This document shows, piece by piece, positions 14,301 through 27,707 of a stretch of DNA of 64,000 nucleotides. The position numbers were made by a program, and so were the translations under genes. Below the pieces are notes generated by a model. It was not told where the DNA came from and did not search any database. It worked only from the letters and a program-made list of their open reading frames with translations. The stretch is from assembly GCA_034687125.1 (NCBI GenBank), contig JAQGBZ010000262.1, forward strand, positions 24,380 to 88,379, written 5' to 3'. The stretch is from Neelides folsomi (lineage: Eukaryota; Arthropoda; Collembola; Neelipleona; Neelidae). The stretch's first letter is position 1. The number at the start of each line of letters is the position of its first letter.

Positions 14301-17300
14301 GGAAGTGGAAAACGTATTATTTTCTCTCCTAAAGTCAAGACAAGTCGATCTGTGTCTCCTCGTATGTATGTCCATTCACCGCTCCCACCAATTTACGGCT
14401 CCATTAATAGGGAATATTGAGTGAAGAGGAATAGTGGTTTGGACTGGGGCCTCATCGAGTTCTTCAATCCATTAAGTGCAGAATAAACATTGGCACGAAG
14501 ACACGGCATATTAGCTCTCTTGAGCGAAGAAAAAATCTAAAAGCTTTCCGACTTCTCTTCCAACCCAGCCCAGAATTTCGATAAGACTTGTCGTCTCCCC
14601 GTCCTAAAGATTCGTTCCCATCAATATGCTTTGCTTTGAAGTTTTTACGTGAAAAATGAAACTTTTAACTGCTTGTGATGAATTAAACTTTGACTCTTTT
14701 GATTTCTTTATGCCAACATTGCCAACAGCTAACATAGTTCACAGAGCTTGAATTATTGTTAATAACATTTGCGGAGTTCTTGTAGATATTATTTTACTTT
14801 CTCAAGTAAGTTGAGCAAGTTTACAAATTGTCTTGTCGAAAATTTCGTAATATTCTATTTGATCTGAAAGGTGAAGGAGCAAGTGGTTTGACTTAAAACG
14901 ATCTAAGGATTTTGAATAATTTCATTATTCACAAACCCACTCGAGTTTGCAAAACCTTTGATTTCTTCTTCCAAGTAGGTTGACATGTTAAATGTCGGTA
15001 ATGATTTGGAAATGTTCCTTGTCTGCATTTCAATGAGGATTTCGTGCATTCATTCTCAGAAGACATTTGAACAATTCTGTTTGAATGTCTAAAGTGCCCT
15101 CAAAAAGAGATTTGAGTGGGAAGTTGAAGGGTGTAATCTTGTGAAATGGTCCTACTTGTCACTCGCCTGCTCTCCTCTGATAAGCTTCCTCTCATAAATA
15201 CAACTTACGGTCAAACGTCGCACGGCGTCCGAATTGAAATTAACATCTCCAAACTATTCATTTATGAACGCTAAAATGCTAAAGAGTATCATGTTATGCT
15301 CTAGACCTATAGTACTAGAATAATTACTGTGTTCTTTCCTTATTAATTAACTATCAGTATTTAACGAAATAAAATAATTTCCTACCGATATCCGTATAGC
15401 CGACAGACTTTCCAAATTCAATTAATTCTACTGTTTACTCAGGGCATTTACCATTGTTTCTTCCTTTGTTCGCAAAATCATATTCATGTTGATTTTGTTA
15501 ATTCCTCCACGTACGTGTTGAACATTTTGAACAATATCTCACTGAAATCCTATAACTCATTTAGAACGTGAGATTTGAAGAATACCTCCGAGACTCGGTT
15601 AAATAAAACACGCTTCAAAATCATGAGGTTACCTAATTCAATTTGAAATTTTCTGGTTATGTTACTTATGTACTATAATTAGTAGGTAGACTATTTCGGT
15701 ATTTTGAAAAATCAAATTAATTTTATAAGGTTATTTGTTTATGTTATTTACTAATACCTAATTATAAATTGTATTTAATCATTTAATCAATCTTTTAGCT
15801 ATAAATCTAACAGAAGGACTCAATTTGATAAAGTAACGAGTTATATCAAATAAGTTTGTTGAGTGAAAGTGGGGAGGAAAGTTGAAGAGAAAAAGGTCAC
15901 TTCCTTTCTTTTGTTCAGTATTGAAGGAATGAAGTGAGGTGTGGCGTGGGATTCTCTTTGAAGATGAAAGTGGAATCACTTTTGCCTTCCAGCTCAGTTC
16001 AAGATTTGAGAACCTCTTCATACTATATTGACATTGACGGTGAACAAAATGACACCCTTCAGCTTTCGCTTAAACTCCCCAAATCCTGTGCTTCATCTCA
16101 AAGAGTACATTCCTTTAACGTCTTTTCATTTTCTCCGTCTTTTGGACCTTTGCCATTGAAGAGAACGCACTGTTATTTTCATTATTTTTTTGAAAGTTGG
16201 AAGAGAAGAAAAAAGTGACGATTAGGCAAGAACGAATTGTGAGGTCGATAAATAAAAGGGCAGAAGGTTTTATTCCAAGTCAAGGACTTGATATAAAACC
16301 AGAGTGTAGATTGATAACTGTACTATTTCGCATCTTGCCATATTCCTCGAACACAGAAGGATGCTATCTTATTTGTTTCTGCCAATCTCATAAAAGATTT
16401 CATAGTCGAGTTCTGGGAAAATGAATTTTACTTCTTGTTTTATGTAGAATTTTGTAAATTTTAACAAGTATCTCATGTGTGGTATGGCCGGCATGAATCG
16501 TCAAATTAAAAGGCCGCAGGGATCATTTGAATAAGTTTCTCATTTCGCTTTATTAAATACAATGTAACTTTCAGGTATGGGCGTTTAAAGAAATAAGTAC
16601 GCAGATTCATAATATCTCACGTACGACTTTCATTGGATTACTTTCATAGGTATGTTTACTGTTCGTCTAGACAATTTACATATTGTATAGAGGCTTATAC
16701 GATATTTAATATATTTATCATTTAAGGTCTATTAATTTCGTTTGAGTAAATGTAGTTTTGCTTAAAAGTATTCACTTCCTTACAATTGCGCGTTATTATT
16801 AAATAGTAGTACCTATATGTAATATGGTACATATCTGTAGGTATAATGTTAATATCTGTATTTCTTTCGTTTATCTTTATCTTTATTTACATTTATATTT
16901 ACTTAATAATATTATAATCTAACAAATGACATATTTTAATGTTTTCATAATTAACCGTTTCGACAATATGCAAACACAGTCAAAATTTAATAATTATTAA
17001 ATTGAACTTTTCTTTACTTTAAATTACTTACCCAATGTTTACATAAATGTATATTATACCAAATGATAATATGCATTAACATTAATTGTAAGCACATACT
17101 GTATATATATATATCCTATTGTAGTACATGTTCATTTATACATGTACATATATGTTTAAATAGGTGTATTGGGTAAATGTATTTTGGAATACACAAATAC
17201 ACTTTTTACCTAATTCCCTTGCTTTTTACAAATCAATGACATACTATTTGTATATATGCAGATAGCTTCCGTTCTTGTATGTAAGCAAACATTTTTTTTC

Positions 17301-17763
17301 TTATATGCATAAAGTTGAGCCAACTGTTGGTGCTTGTAAGTTTGTAAGTCTTAATTACTAAATATTCATCCAAATCTTCGAATAACTTAAAACTCAACTT
17401 CATTAAATATTCACTACACGCATTTATATTTTGTGGGTTGATATAAATAACTATTTATTTATTGTTTTCAGTAATTTTGGTTAATAATATCTATATGACT
17501 GTTATTCGTATATATTTCAATTATCTAGTTTAAAACAATTTAATTATTTTGTATTTTTGTTAAGTAATTGTACTCCTGTAGTATGTGTTTACAAGTATAC
17601 GTATTATAACTAAATAGGGCAATTGATGTAATATACTCTAGATAAAATCTACTTTGATACACCAATAACATTGATTGTTTTGTCGTACATTCAGTTTTTA
17701 GGACTCAGACGAGAGTATTACGCGAATAGGTTCGGGCATTAGGAGTATCCTTGGGCGGCGAGA
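11399..17763. other. Gene-free AT-rich stretch, including the 3' flank of the GPCR gene
   Basis: No recognisable coding exon, RNA gene or transposase was found. Short overlapping open frames near 13.2-16.4 kb lack domains and look like chance. The right end, just below 17764, must contain the 3' UTR of the minus-strand receptor gene, but I cannot place its polyadenylation site with confidence. Confidence 0.55.
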
Positions 17764-20700
17764 TTATACGGTGGCTGTTGTTGTGGTGGTCATCGCATGG
17801 TTCGACTTTGGAGACGATGAGGAAGCTCGACTACAAATTGCATCCATGTGGAATACTTGCCAAAATGTCTCTCTGAACTTTTTACTCATCACACAGTAGA
17901 GGATGAAATTGATGGCGGAATTGAGTAGAGCAACGATGTCCATCATCTCCCCTAGGGCCGAGTAGCAGTTAAAGAAAAACTGATCTCCTAGGATTCCACT
18001 CAGGAGTCCTAGAATACCCTGAGGGAACTCCGTTATAAGAAATAGGATGAGGACGGCAAGGAGCATTTTCGTTGTTCGGTCCGAACTCGACTCATTGTTG
18101 TTTTCTCCCCCGTTTCTCCCAACTGTTCGCTTGGAAAGAAGCGCAGCTTTTCGCCTCTTCGCCTCCACAAGAGCGTTGATGAGATGAAAGCTGACGACTG
18201 TGAGAACGAGGCACGGGATCAGCTTAATCACGACGCTTAAAACAAATAAGAAAATTCTCATTACTCCTCCACAATACTATTTTGAAAGAATACAAAGGAG
18301 ATTAATCACGGGCATAGGAAAACAAGAGGAATAAGAGAGGAAAAAAGGTGGCCTAAGAAGAGAAACTTTACTCAACACGCTCCCACAACTTTTCCCTCTT
18401 TAACTTTGTTTCAGTGAGAGAGGGAGTTTCAGGAAATGAAGTATGTTCCCATTGAGGACGACTGACTCGCCTTCATGCAAACATTATAAATATAATAATG
18501 TAGTATGGATTGCCAAACAAAAAACTTTTCTTTATGACCCTGTTCTTAGAACCTTCGTTAAGAGGCGCAAAATAAGAGTCGAAAAGATGGGAATAATTGA
18601 GAGCTTGGTGAGGAATTGTTTCTCATTTAATATTTCTGGGGACATAAATTAGAGTGGGAGTCAGTCGGGGGTCGTTGTGAATCGATTTACAAATGCTAAT
18701 TTACGTACACACCCGTACGGTTAAAGAGTTAGTTGGGCCCATAATGTCTTTACTTTTACAACTTTATTTAATATGGGAGTCATTAAATCATTGAATTAGA
18801 GACCGTATCTTAATTGTTTGTGAGGAAATTATGTATTCTTGAAAGAAAGTTCTTTCCGTTGCGGCCTTGAAGGTCGAAGTAGGTAATGAATTCAAGTTAA
18901 CTTCATCTCTCTCCTCCACCCACCAACTTTACCTCTCCTTGTGCTACTATGCTCATACCAACAAACAAACTGGCCTTTTAAGACGGGACTTTGGGGGAAA
19001 TTGCGCCTCTAAGGAAAGGTTGAGGAAGTAAAAGTGTGTTCTCTAGAGGAAAGTACGACAGGTTTTAAGGTTACTTGATTAACTGTTCCATACATAAGAG
19101 GTATAGTATTCATGTCGGTATACAATACTAATAAAGTTCTGTATTAATCTACAATACATAATACTAACATACATACTTATATCTTAACTGCATATACAAA
19201 ACAATATAGCCTTATATTTTATAGTGTTTTATCTTTTATCTAAACTACTTAAACTTATAAAATATTTATCTTTAACTACACATATTGTATATGAAGGACT
19301 TATGTATATGTAATACTACCAAAGTATGCATCTTTTTCTTTTGATAGTTACATAATAAAACATAAGTATAAGCCTCGTGCTTTGGATATGCGTAAGACGA
19401 AGAAAATTGTACATTTCTCCAGCGATATTTTTCTCATTCTCACTCTGTGAATATAAACAATGGTTGAAGTGAGGCAGAAATGGGAAGGATGCAAGGAGAG
19501 TTGATCCGATTCCTTTTCTCCTTTTTTCCTAAATGGAAGGATGGGGAAAGCTCTGTGGGTAGAAGTGGGATGTGGGAATGAAGAAATCCAACTTTATTAC
19601 TTTTCCTCTTTGCCTTGTCGCCTCAGTTGGAATTGATAGACGGGAAAGGGGAGAGAATGCCGTAATATGGGGGGAAATTAGACTTGGAGTTTCCGTGTAA
19701 GCTGTTGAGATAAATCTTTATTGGAAGCCCATGTGACTATATTTACTCTATGAAACGGCTAGGATGAAGGAAAGTTCATTATTATTTATAAGATAAAAGA
19801 TGAAAAGAACAACGTGTTTCATTTACATTTCATTTCCTAATCATTAGTTGCTAAATGGATGGTGTAAATGTTGTATGAAGTTATCAAAGCCAAATCTTCT
19901 TTCACCACTTTCATCTTCAATTTCCTTTTGTGTTTTCTGAAGATCTCTCTTTGTCACTTGCTATCTTTGAAATTTTGACTAAATGAAAATGACGAAATTT
20001 TAGTACAAAGACATTTTAATGGAAGTCTTTTGGTGTACAATGAATGTATTTTATCAGTCGAGTTCCTCACGATCGACAATCAAGGTAAAAAGTGAGAGTC
20101 AAGTTTCAGACAATCATTATCATTATCTCTTTCGCTTTTTAAGCTTCAGATAAGAAAGAGGAGGACGGATTTCTTCTGTAAATACTTAAGTTAGGTATGC
20201 TTTATAACTTGTAAAGTAAGTTGTACATTGGCCATTGGTAAGCACAAATGCACACAAATACCTACCATATGTGCACAATACATTTCGTATTTATGTAATT
20301 TATAGGATATTTTATATGTATCTCAACTTACAAGTATGTATGTAATATTGAGGTAACATATATTTTATACAAATCTCGTGATCGAGCCTTAGGACTTTGG
20401 CTCGTTGTTATTCTTATGTATCTGTTTAACTTGGTATGTTTGTCTTCGTGTAACTTCTCATGATCTCAGAGAGTTGATTTCGGTTTCGTAGCACAACTGA
20501 ATTCATATAAGTATTTATATATCGAGTTAAGGAAGTTTAGGAGGCAGCGGCATTGAGAAGCTTAGTGGAGGATTTAAGAACGGAATACCCAGCCATGAGC
20601 TCCGACCCTCGTTTTTATCTCTTTATTTCTCTTGAGGAAAAAGATAAAAATGGTCCTCGACTTTGATGGAGTTTCAACAACTTACACCGCCCTTTCCCAA

Positions 20701-23700
20701 ACGATAAGAAGATTTTTCATAAATGCTCACTTCTCAAGTCAACTCCCCTTTCTCCATTACTCCTTTTCACTTAATCATTCAATAAGAGAAAATCATATTC
20801 GCGAAAGTATGCAATCTTCCATAAAAAAATAAAGGTAATAGAAAGAAAGATTTATCCTAACTTTGCGAATGGGCTTTATTAAGGAAAATTTCATTTGGGT
20901 CATCTTTTGAATATCAACAATTTAATAACACAGATTCCTCAAATAACTCGAGATCTTTTTTATTAAAAAATAAATATACGTCTAGGTATGTTAGACATGA
21001 GAATGTATGGTAGATTCTTCAATAGAAGCAGGCCTTTGAAATAACATTACAAATTAAAATAGAATTTGTGGAAATGTTAGGGCATTTTTTTATTAATCCG
21101 TGCACCTGCTAGGTTTTTATTGAATCGAGCGAAAAATGATGTATGGAGAAGAATGAGAGTAATGAAGAGTCATTTTAAATTATGGTACACAACTCATAAA
21201 CATCATTTCGATTCAATTTTGATCTCAATAGGATAGATTCAGCCTTTGACGAATGTATACGAGCACTAAGGGACTTTTAATTGAGTTGTGAAAATGAATC
21301 TTATTTTCTTTCCCTAATTGAAGTTTTGGAGAGCTTCATGCTGCTTAGAAAAAAAATCCTTTCACATTTCCCTCCCGGGAAGTTCTGAGAGAAATTGGAG
21401 GATTTTTCTTTTTGAACTTAGCATGGATGAATCTTTAGTTTCATTAGGCCTTTTCTTCTCTTCAAACTAATTGTGACCTTTCAAAGAAACATAATTATAT
21501 TTTTGCGTTCTGAAAGATTGTTTGCCTTGTACTAAATACACACATGACTCAGTGAACGAATATCCTTGAAGTCGTTTACGTGTATCTTTAGATGATACAA
21601 AAAGACTTTGATAAAGAGACATCTAAGTGCTTATACCATGAATATTTATTTAAAGTTAATAATAATTACTAACTTTGTCAATAATGAAAATAATGAAGTT
21701 TTAACTTATTTATAACATACAAACCTACATTTCACAGTTAAGTATTGTATGCATTTAGGTATGTATGTTAAATGTTGTTGATGCTTTTATGTATACCATA
21801 ATTCTAGCCCTAAAAGGTAACTAACGATAAGTATATTTACATATATTGTAGTACTCTAATTGTACATTCACAAAAGATACCATACATACATATTATGTAA
21901 AGGTAATTGAACCTACATCCATTTATCAAAATAAACCATAACTAGGTATCTAAAACATCTACTCCACTACTCTACTTATAATTACTGAGGGCTATGGGTG
22001 ATTATAAGACCAGGTTAGTGTATAACCAGTCAGTAGTTAGTGTATAATTGACTATTTTACATACATCAATGAACAATTTAAATAGGCTTAGACAATTTTA
22101 AAATGCGTTAAACTTACCTGTAAACCCAAAAGTTGATATTGGTAAGAAGCATATCGTGCGCTGTCCCCAGCTCCGAGAATCCAAACACATAGACGGAGTC
22201 AGTTAAATTAGTTCCAGCCGTGGAATTGACATTGTATTCCGTAATGGAGAAGGAGAGGCAGAGTGGGATACAGAGAATCGGAGACACAATGTAGGCGGAA
22301 GCGATGGCCCATTTAGCTCTGTCCATTGTACACCAAGTAGCACTCCTGTGAGGTTGTCCAACCGCAATGTATCTCCAGATTGCCAGCGTCAGAGTTAGCC
22401 ATATTGCTATCGTGTGACATACCTTAAAAAGAAATTCATTTGACACGAAGCATTTAAGAATTGTACTTAAAGACGATTCACCGAGTTTCATCTGTATGGT
22501 ATGTACAGGTCAAATACCTACATAGCAAGTCTGTAAAGCCTGAACGTTTCCTCACCCGTCCTCACAATCAGTTTTTATAATATCAGTTTTCGGTGTCTGT
22601 GTGCATGCTTTGTGGCATTTACATTTTAGCGGCCATGTTTGCACAATAATTGCACCTTTTCTTACTGCAGAATGTAAAAATATGATTATGGATGGATTAT
22701 GGGTGGGAGGAAGATGGATGAGTTTAGTCAAAGTATATTCGCTTGGAATCATTTTTATATGCTATCACTTTTGCTTCTTTCCCTTCATGGACATTTTCAC
22801 ATTGATGGGTTTCTTTCGCAACTTTCTCCCCTGAGCGAATTGAGACCTGATTTAAATATTCATAGTAATATGCTCAATGAGCCTTGGCAAAGGAAGAACC
22901 CCTTTAGAGACCCATTTCCCCTTCATACTCAAATTCACTTTGAATGTTAATGGTTCAATTGACATCGAGCTATGAAAGGAATTGGACAAAGAACAATGCA
23001 ATATTTCCACTCTTTCCACTATCAAATGGGGAGTCACAGAAGGAGAAAAATTATTCATGTGTATAATCCTTCCTTTTTTCTTTACTCTTCATTTCCCTTT
23101 ACGTGATGTCTCATTAATGTCATTAATTGTTTTCAAATGGGATTCTTTTTGTTTAATTGTCAATAGGAAGACCAGTCATATCACTTCAATTACAAGATGG
23201 AATGATGGAAAAGAAATTAACCACAATGATTTCATGAAAGATGAATATGAACTTAATTCGAAGGCAATTCAATATCAAAAGTTTTTTTCCATTGAAATAA
23301 AAAGAAATGTGTGGTTTGAAGGAAGTTTAATCAATCGACGCTTCAATTCCCTAAAAGATTAAGAGATTCCTTTAGGATCTTACATCTTTAGTCTAAAAAG
23401 CATCTGTTTGAGTCTGAAGACTGTTTTCATATAGCAGACTCTGGCAGTTTTATTGGATTAAGTGAGGAGTTGGAGGGTAAAGAGGAAATAGAAATGTCAT
23501 AAAAATGTGTTGTTCGAACGTCAAAGAGGAAAATGTATTAGATGGAATTTACCATCTGCGGTTCTTTTCTTCTGTTACAATGAGGCAATTCCTTTGAATT
23601 ATCCTTGAATTATTTATTCAGATTTGGTTAAATTCAAATAATGATGTAAACAAGGAATGAATTTTTTATCAATTGTATACCACAAGCTTTCAAACAAACT

Positions 23701-26550
23701 TTGGCTCAGAATAGATTTAAGTTGATAGCACAATACTTAAATACATATAATATTTCTGTATTTTATTGAATAAAATTCTATAAAAGTGTAATCTGATTAT
23801 TTTTTGAAATGAAAATGCTTAAGAATTCTCATAAAATTTAGAGATATACTAGGAGATTTTCCTAAAGTGGTATTTTGCATAGCTTTGAGCCTCCAAAATA
23901 CTTTTATAGGCTCCTATCTTTTCATTTCCACTTTCATTAAAATCAGTATCAGATTCATGAGACGTCGTTGAACATTCGTGAGATTTTCTTACACTTTCTT
24001 ACTTCTTTATAGAATAGTCAATAATCCTCTTTCTATCCCTGAAATCTCCCTTTTCTCAATATCGTCTTTACAGGCCTTTTCCATTCTGCAAAATAACAAT
24101 TCTCACTTTCCTAAAATCTCTGAATTACACAAACATAATTGTTTAAAGAACTTCCGAAATTTAAATGGGGCTATAATTATATTTACCTAAACTAATTAGA
24201 CATTTCAAAGGACCAAAGTAAATGAAATGTTTACCTATGTACATATGCATACTCGTTGTTTGGTATATCGCATCGTACTAAAAATCTTGTGAAGTTATGT
24301 ATATGCAACTGTAGTTTATATGGTTTATCAGTTAGTCTTAGGCAAAATGTTTGGTTAGTTATTTCGTTATTCAAAACAATAAACTTAATGAATTGGTACT
24401 GAAAGTGGCGGACGAGACGAGCATAAGTGGAATCGATACTGGAATTCAAGAATAACAGTGAAGAGTGAGGAGAAAGTAACATGTCTATTCACTCTTGATT
24501 TCCAAAATAAGTCCATTTGCTTGTCATCGATAAACGCTCAAACTGTATAGTAATTAGACCACTAGAAGGGAAATTGGTCCGTGTGGGAATGTGAGAGGCT
24601 GGTGAGCCGAGTCTTTTTGATTTTTCTTCAACGTGTCTCTGAGCTCTCTTTAATCCACTTTAGCTACGAGTTTAGAGAGATAGAAATAACTCCCCACTGC
24701 TTCCTGTGCCCAAACATCCTCCATTTCACTCCCGTCAAGGGAAGAGAAATAAAAGACGTCTCGTCCTACCCCTGACTCACACTTGAGGAACATTCCCTTA
24801 CTTAGCCAAGAAATGTGTCCATTCACTCCGGTCTTTGTATATATATTGTTGAGAGTGGAATTCGGAATTCTCTTATCTGTCTCTTGAACCCATTTTACTA
24901 CTCCAGAGGTACAAGGGGGACAAGGCAGTAAAATAAGTAGTGAGGAGTATTTCACTCTTCAATGTGTGACAAAATTGAGGTTGATTCTCAAGAAAGAACT
25001 TGAGAGAAAGTGCATTTTGTATATATACGCCTCTATTGGACATGTTCAATCTAAATGGATTCGAGTCTACAATCCTTACAAATGCTTCACCTGGGTTCAA
25101 TTCTAATGATCCTCAATTTGATTCGTTGAGCATTTAGAAATCCGCATTCGTATTCAACGAGGCTTCTTCGCCTTGCTGTCTATTCAATTGGAAGGAGCAT
25201 TCTTCTTAAATACACAGCAGATGCTGGGCCTTGGAGCAATTGATACCTTATTATATTCTCTTTCTATCAATAGCGGGATATTTTACAAAGGATCAAAGTA
25301 AATTCGCGGAATAATTGAATTTCTGCTTTATATGGCCACTCAAAAGAATTTGGAGAAAGGAATACAGCTGAAGGTGTAAGTAAAGGGAAAGCAATTTTCC
25401 ACTCGTGTTTTATGTTTTTACTAGCTTGAAGGCTATGAGTAGTTGAGAGCGGTTTAGCCCTGTGATATGTGGATTCAAGTGGTATGAAGTATGTTCGTTT
25501 CTCTCCTTCTTTACGAGATCCATTTATGAGACCGATCAAAACGGTATTAGACGGCGGTTTCCAATTCGCGGAAAATATATATGAACCTTGAGTAAGTCCA
25601 ATCTAAAAGATTTTATTCTTAACGGACGATAAGTGAGGGGTATGGTATTCAATAGTGGTTTAGGTGGCTGGGTCGTGGGTTGTAGGGCTACTAAAATCAT
25701 CCGGAGTAGAAGCAAACGAAGTGAGTCTATGAATTATAATGGATCAATGAGGAAGATTGATGAATGGCCTAGACCAGTTGTTAAGATTCAGGTTTAGCTT
25801 CATGCAGGGAGAGATTTATTCCCTCCTTCTCACTTTCGTCTCTCAGTTCCAAAAGGGAGTTATGATTATGTATCCTCATCGACTCCTCCGCAGGGTTCGG
25901 AAGACTTGCCTTTTTCATGCAAATCGCCGAACCTGACTCCTTTTTCATGGGAAAGGAAACATCCGGGGTTCGGCGAATGAAATTTACTTCCCAAAACCTT
26001 TCATTCTTCTATTTAATCATGCTCCTTTCACCTTCTCATTTAGAATTCGAATTCGGAGCTTGTTTTAAATCATTATTATCTTTGTGTAGTGTTCTGAAGA
26101 ATATTAATTTTTACGTACATGTTTGAGATTCATGATCCTTACCTGAGCAAAATTTGAATGTAGAAGTATGATGAGAGCAACGGAATAAGTTTTCCTCGCC
26201 TTCCCACTCGTTCTCCAAATATAGAGAACACAAGCGAAGGGAATATATTCGATCATATTGAGGAGATCGGCGAGGGCCAGGCCAGTGAGGATAGCGTTCG
26301 TTGGGCTCACCATCGCTTTCCTCGTGAGAACGACGAGGTTGAGCAAATTGGCGATGGCTCCAAACAGACACACCATCAGGGACGTGTACCCATGAATCCC
26401 CACGTACCATTCTCTGAACCCTTTCCATTCTGAGCCGCAGTAGAGACCTTCTTGGCCACCTTCTTTGAAATCACTAAAGTTCCCCGGAGAGTCCGTGGTC
26501 GAGACCCAGTAGAAATCATCCGGTTCGTTGGAGAGGCTCGAATCATCCAT
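17764..26550 (-). CDS. Myosuppressin/FMRFamide-type neuropeptide receptor (class A GPCR)
   Basis: This is a seven-transmembrane receptor, expected in the plasma membrane of neurons or muscle and coupled to G proteins. Three coding exons on the minus strand join in frame: 26550-26143 (phase 0 end), 22422-22118 and 18235-17764, giving 394 aa. The start is the ATG at 26550; a GTG two codons upstream is in frame but not preferred. The N-terminus has a glycosylation sequon (NFS, about 24). TM1 is about 55-77, TM2 84-110, TM3 124-158, TM5 226-255, TM6 about 294-317 and TM7 329-352. The usual DRY motif is WRY (152-154), and NPxxY is replaced by NSAINFILY. The block RTTKMLLAVLILFLITEFPQ (291-310) is highly characteristic of arthropod myosuppressin receptors and their FMRFamide-receptor relatives. 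The introns are 3695 and 3720 bp or longer. Family assignment is from remembered motifs; the exact ligand is not shown. Upstream non-coding exons are not identified. Confidence 0.88.
18236..22117 (-). other. Intron 2 of the neuropeptide receptor gene
   Basis: This 3.9-kb intron starts with a GTAAGT donor (minus strand, at 22117) and ends with TTTTAAG at 18236. Joining across it completes a serine codon in TM5. I see no nested gene or intact transposon. Open frames inside are short and without motifs. Confidence 0.75.
22423..26142 (-). other. Intron 1 of the neuropeptide receptor gene
   Basis: This 3.7-kb intron begins with GTAAGG after the codons for NFAQ and ends with TTTTTAAG before VCHTIAIW, splitting TM3. 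It contains an imperfect 10-bp-arm hairpin (TCGCCGAACC at 25924-25933 and its complement at 25967-25976) and several open frames on both strands that show no recognisable domain. Confidence 0.75.
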
Positions 26551-27165
26551 ATTCACACCTTATAACCTTCTTGAACCCTGTAGAGAAAGATCTGATTTAC
26601 TTTATTTTTATACTTTCGTAATCCCCTTCTGCAAATATTCCATTCATATGGAGATTGAACGAGGGAGAAAGCGGAAGCTTGGTGGCTACGACCAATGTGT
26701 CAACATGGGTTCATGCCCTTTATTATATTTATAAAGGAAGGAAGCAGATAACAAGTGCGAAGGCTTAAATCCCAAGCTTTGCTTCAATAGTCCGCCGTGG
26801 ATGAGCAATAGCGGGAGGAATTCACTTCTCCGGTATCATCCCCACTTCCGCCTACAACTTTCCCTTACATACATAATTTATTGGATGAATTTAATGCATC
26901 TGGCTATTCCGCTTTGTGGGATGAATTTCTCACAATTGGACAGTCATAAATAAATGTATGCAAAGAAGGATCATCTTTCCCTAAATAAACATAAACGTTT
27001 ATTCATGGTTAGATTTTATAAATTTTTCTACACAATATATTGTTTGACTCTTTTATGAAATAAATTCTTCGAATTCTCATTTTGGAGAAATCAATAATTT
27101 AATTAGATTTTTGATATGTGCAAACTTAAAAGCATAATTAGTTTAATGACTCGCTTTTCATATTA
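26551..27165. other. 5' flank of the receptor gene
   Basis: This 0.6-kb stretch lies between the receptor start codon and the TA-flanked transposon. It should contain the 5' UTR or an upstream splice site, but no promoter element stands out. I see no coding signal. Confidence 0.45.
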
Positions 27166-27210
27166 CCCCAGTAGCGTCGGTACGTAATTATTACGTAACG
27201 AATCAAAAAT

Positions 27211-27369
27211 TGTCAATTTCCATTACTTGCTTCACTTGCCAAAAAATATTTGTCAGCTCCAGCAAGCTCAATTTTTAGTGAGCGTCTTTTTTCCGAAACG
27301 GGATTAATTTTTGAAAAGATCTTGGCATTCATTAATTATAATTTACCTTTTATAAATTTTTCTTATTAG
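27211..27369 (+). pseudogene. hAT transposase C-terminal (dimerisation) fragment
   Basis: The plus-strand frame from 27211 to the TAG at 27367-27369 reads FPLLASLAKKYLSAPASS followed by FSERLFSETGLIFEK. This matches the conserved C-terminal dimerisation region of hAT transposases (consensus of the type PxLAxxARxYLxxPASSxxSERxFSxxG). The match fades after about residue 36, and the remaining residues are unrelated. There is no start codon and the rest of the transposase is missing. It sits about 45 bp inside the left end of the surrounding inverted-repeat element. It is a relic without function. Confidence 0.8.
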
Positions 27370-27544
27370 TTGAATATAATTTTATATTGTGAATATACAT
27401 ATGAATATATATATCATAAGTAATTAATATCATTCAAACATAATTCAATGCTTCCATTAAAGTACTATTAATTTTATAAATTTGTTTTTAATAAATTACC
27501 ATTATTTAAATACCACAAACTTCCTTACATATTTCCTATATATC

Positions 27545-27625
27545 ATTCACGAATATTCGCCGAATATTCGCCGAATAGTAACGAATATTCGTATTCGTAT
27601 TCGTCCCGAATAACGAATATTATTC
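27545..27625. repeat. Cluster of GAATATTCG palindromic motifs
   Basis: About 80 bp are filled with repeats and half-repeats of CGAATATTCG and TATTCGTATTCG in both orientations. Each full copy is itself palindromic. The cluster lies between the two transposase relics. Such arrays can be subterminal transposase-binding repeats or simple-sequence decay; the sequence alone does not separate these. Confidence 0.7.
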
Positions 27626-27707
27626 GTATTTGTTACATAAGTCAATTATAAAATTACAAAATATCTCTAGAAACCATAAAAAATAAATCGAACTTTGAAA
27701 TAGGCCC

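Noticed and set aside
22982-23362. 126-codon plus-strand frame within the receptor intron
   Set aside because: Antisense to the gene, AT-driven Lys/Asn/Ile-rich translation with no recognisable motif.
25781-25948. 55-codon minus-strand frame (MKKESGSAICMKKASLPN...) in receptor intron 1
   Set aside because: It is on the sense strand and hydrophilic, but no domain or convincing acceptor/donor pair was found, and the receptor is complete without it.
25924-25976. 10-bp-arm hairpin TCGCCGAACC
   Set aside because: Arms are short, and no flanking duplication or repeat family is visible; it is noted in the intron entry only.
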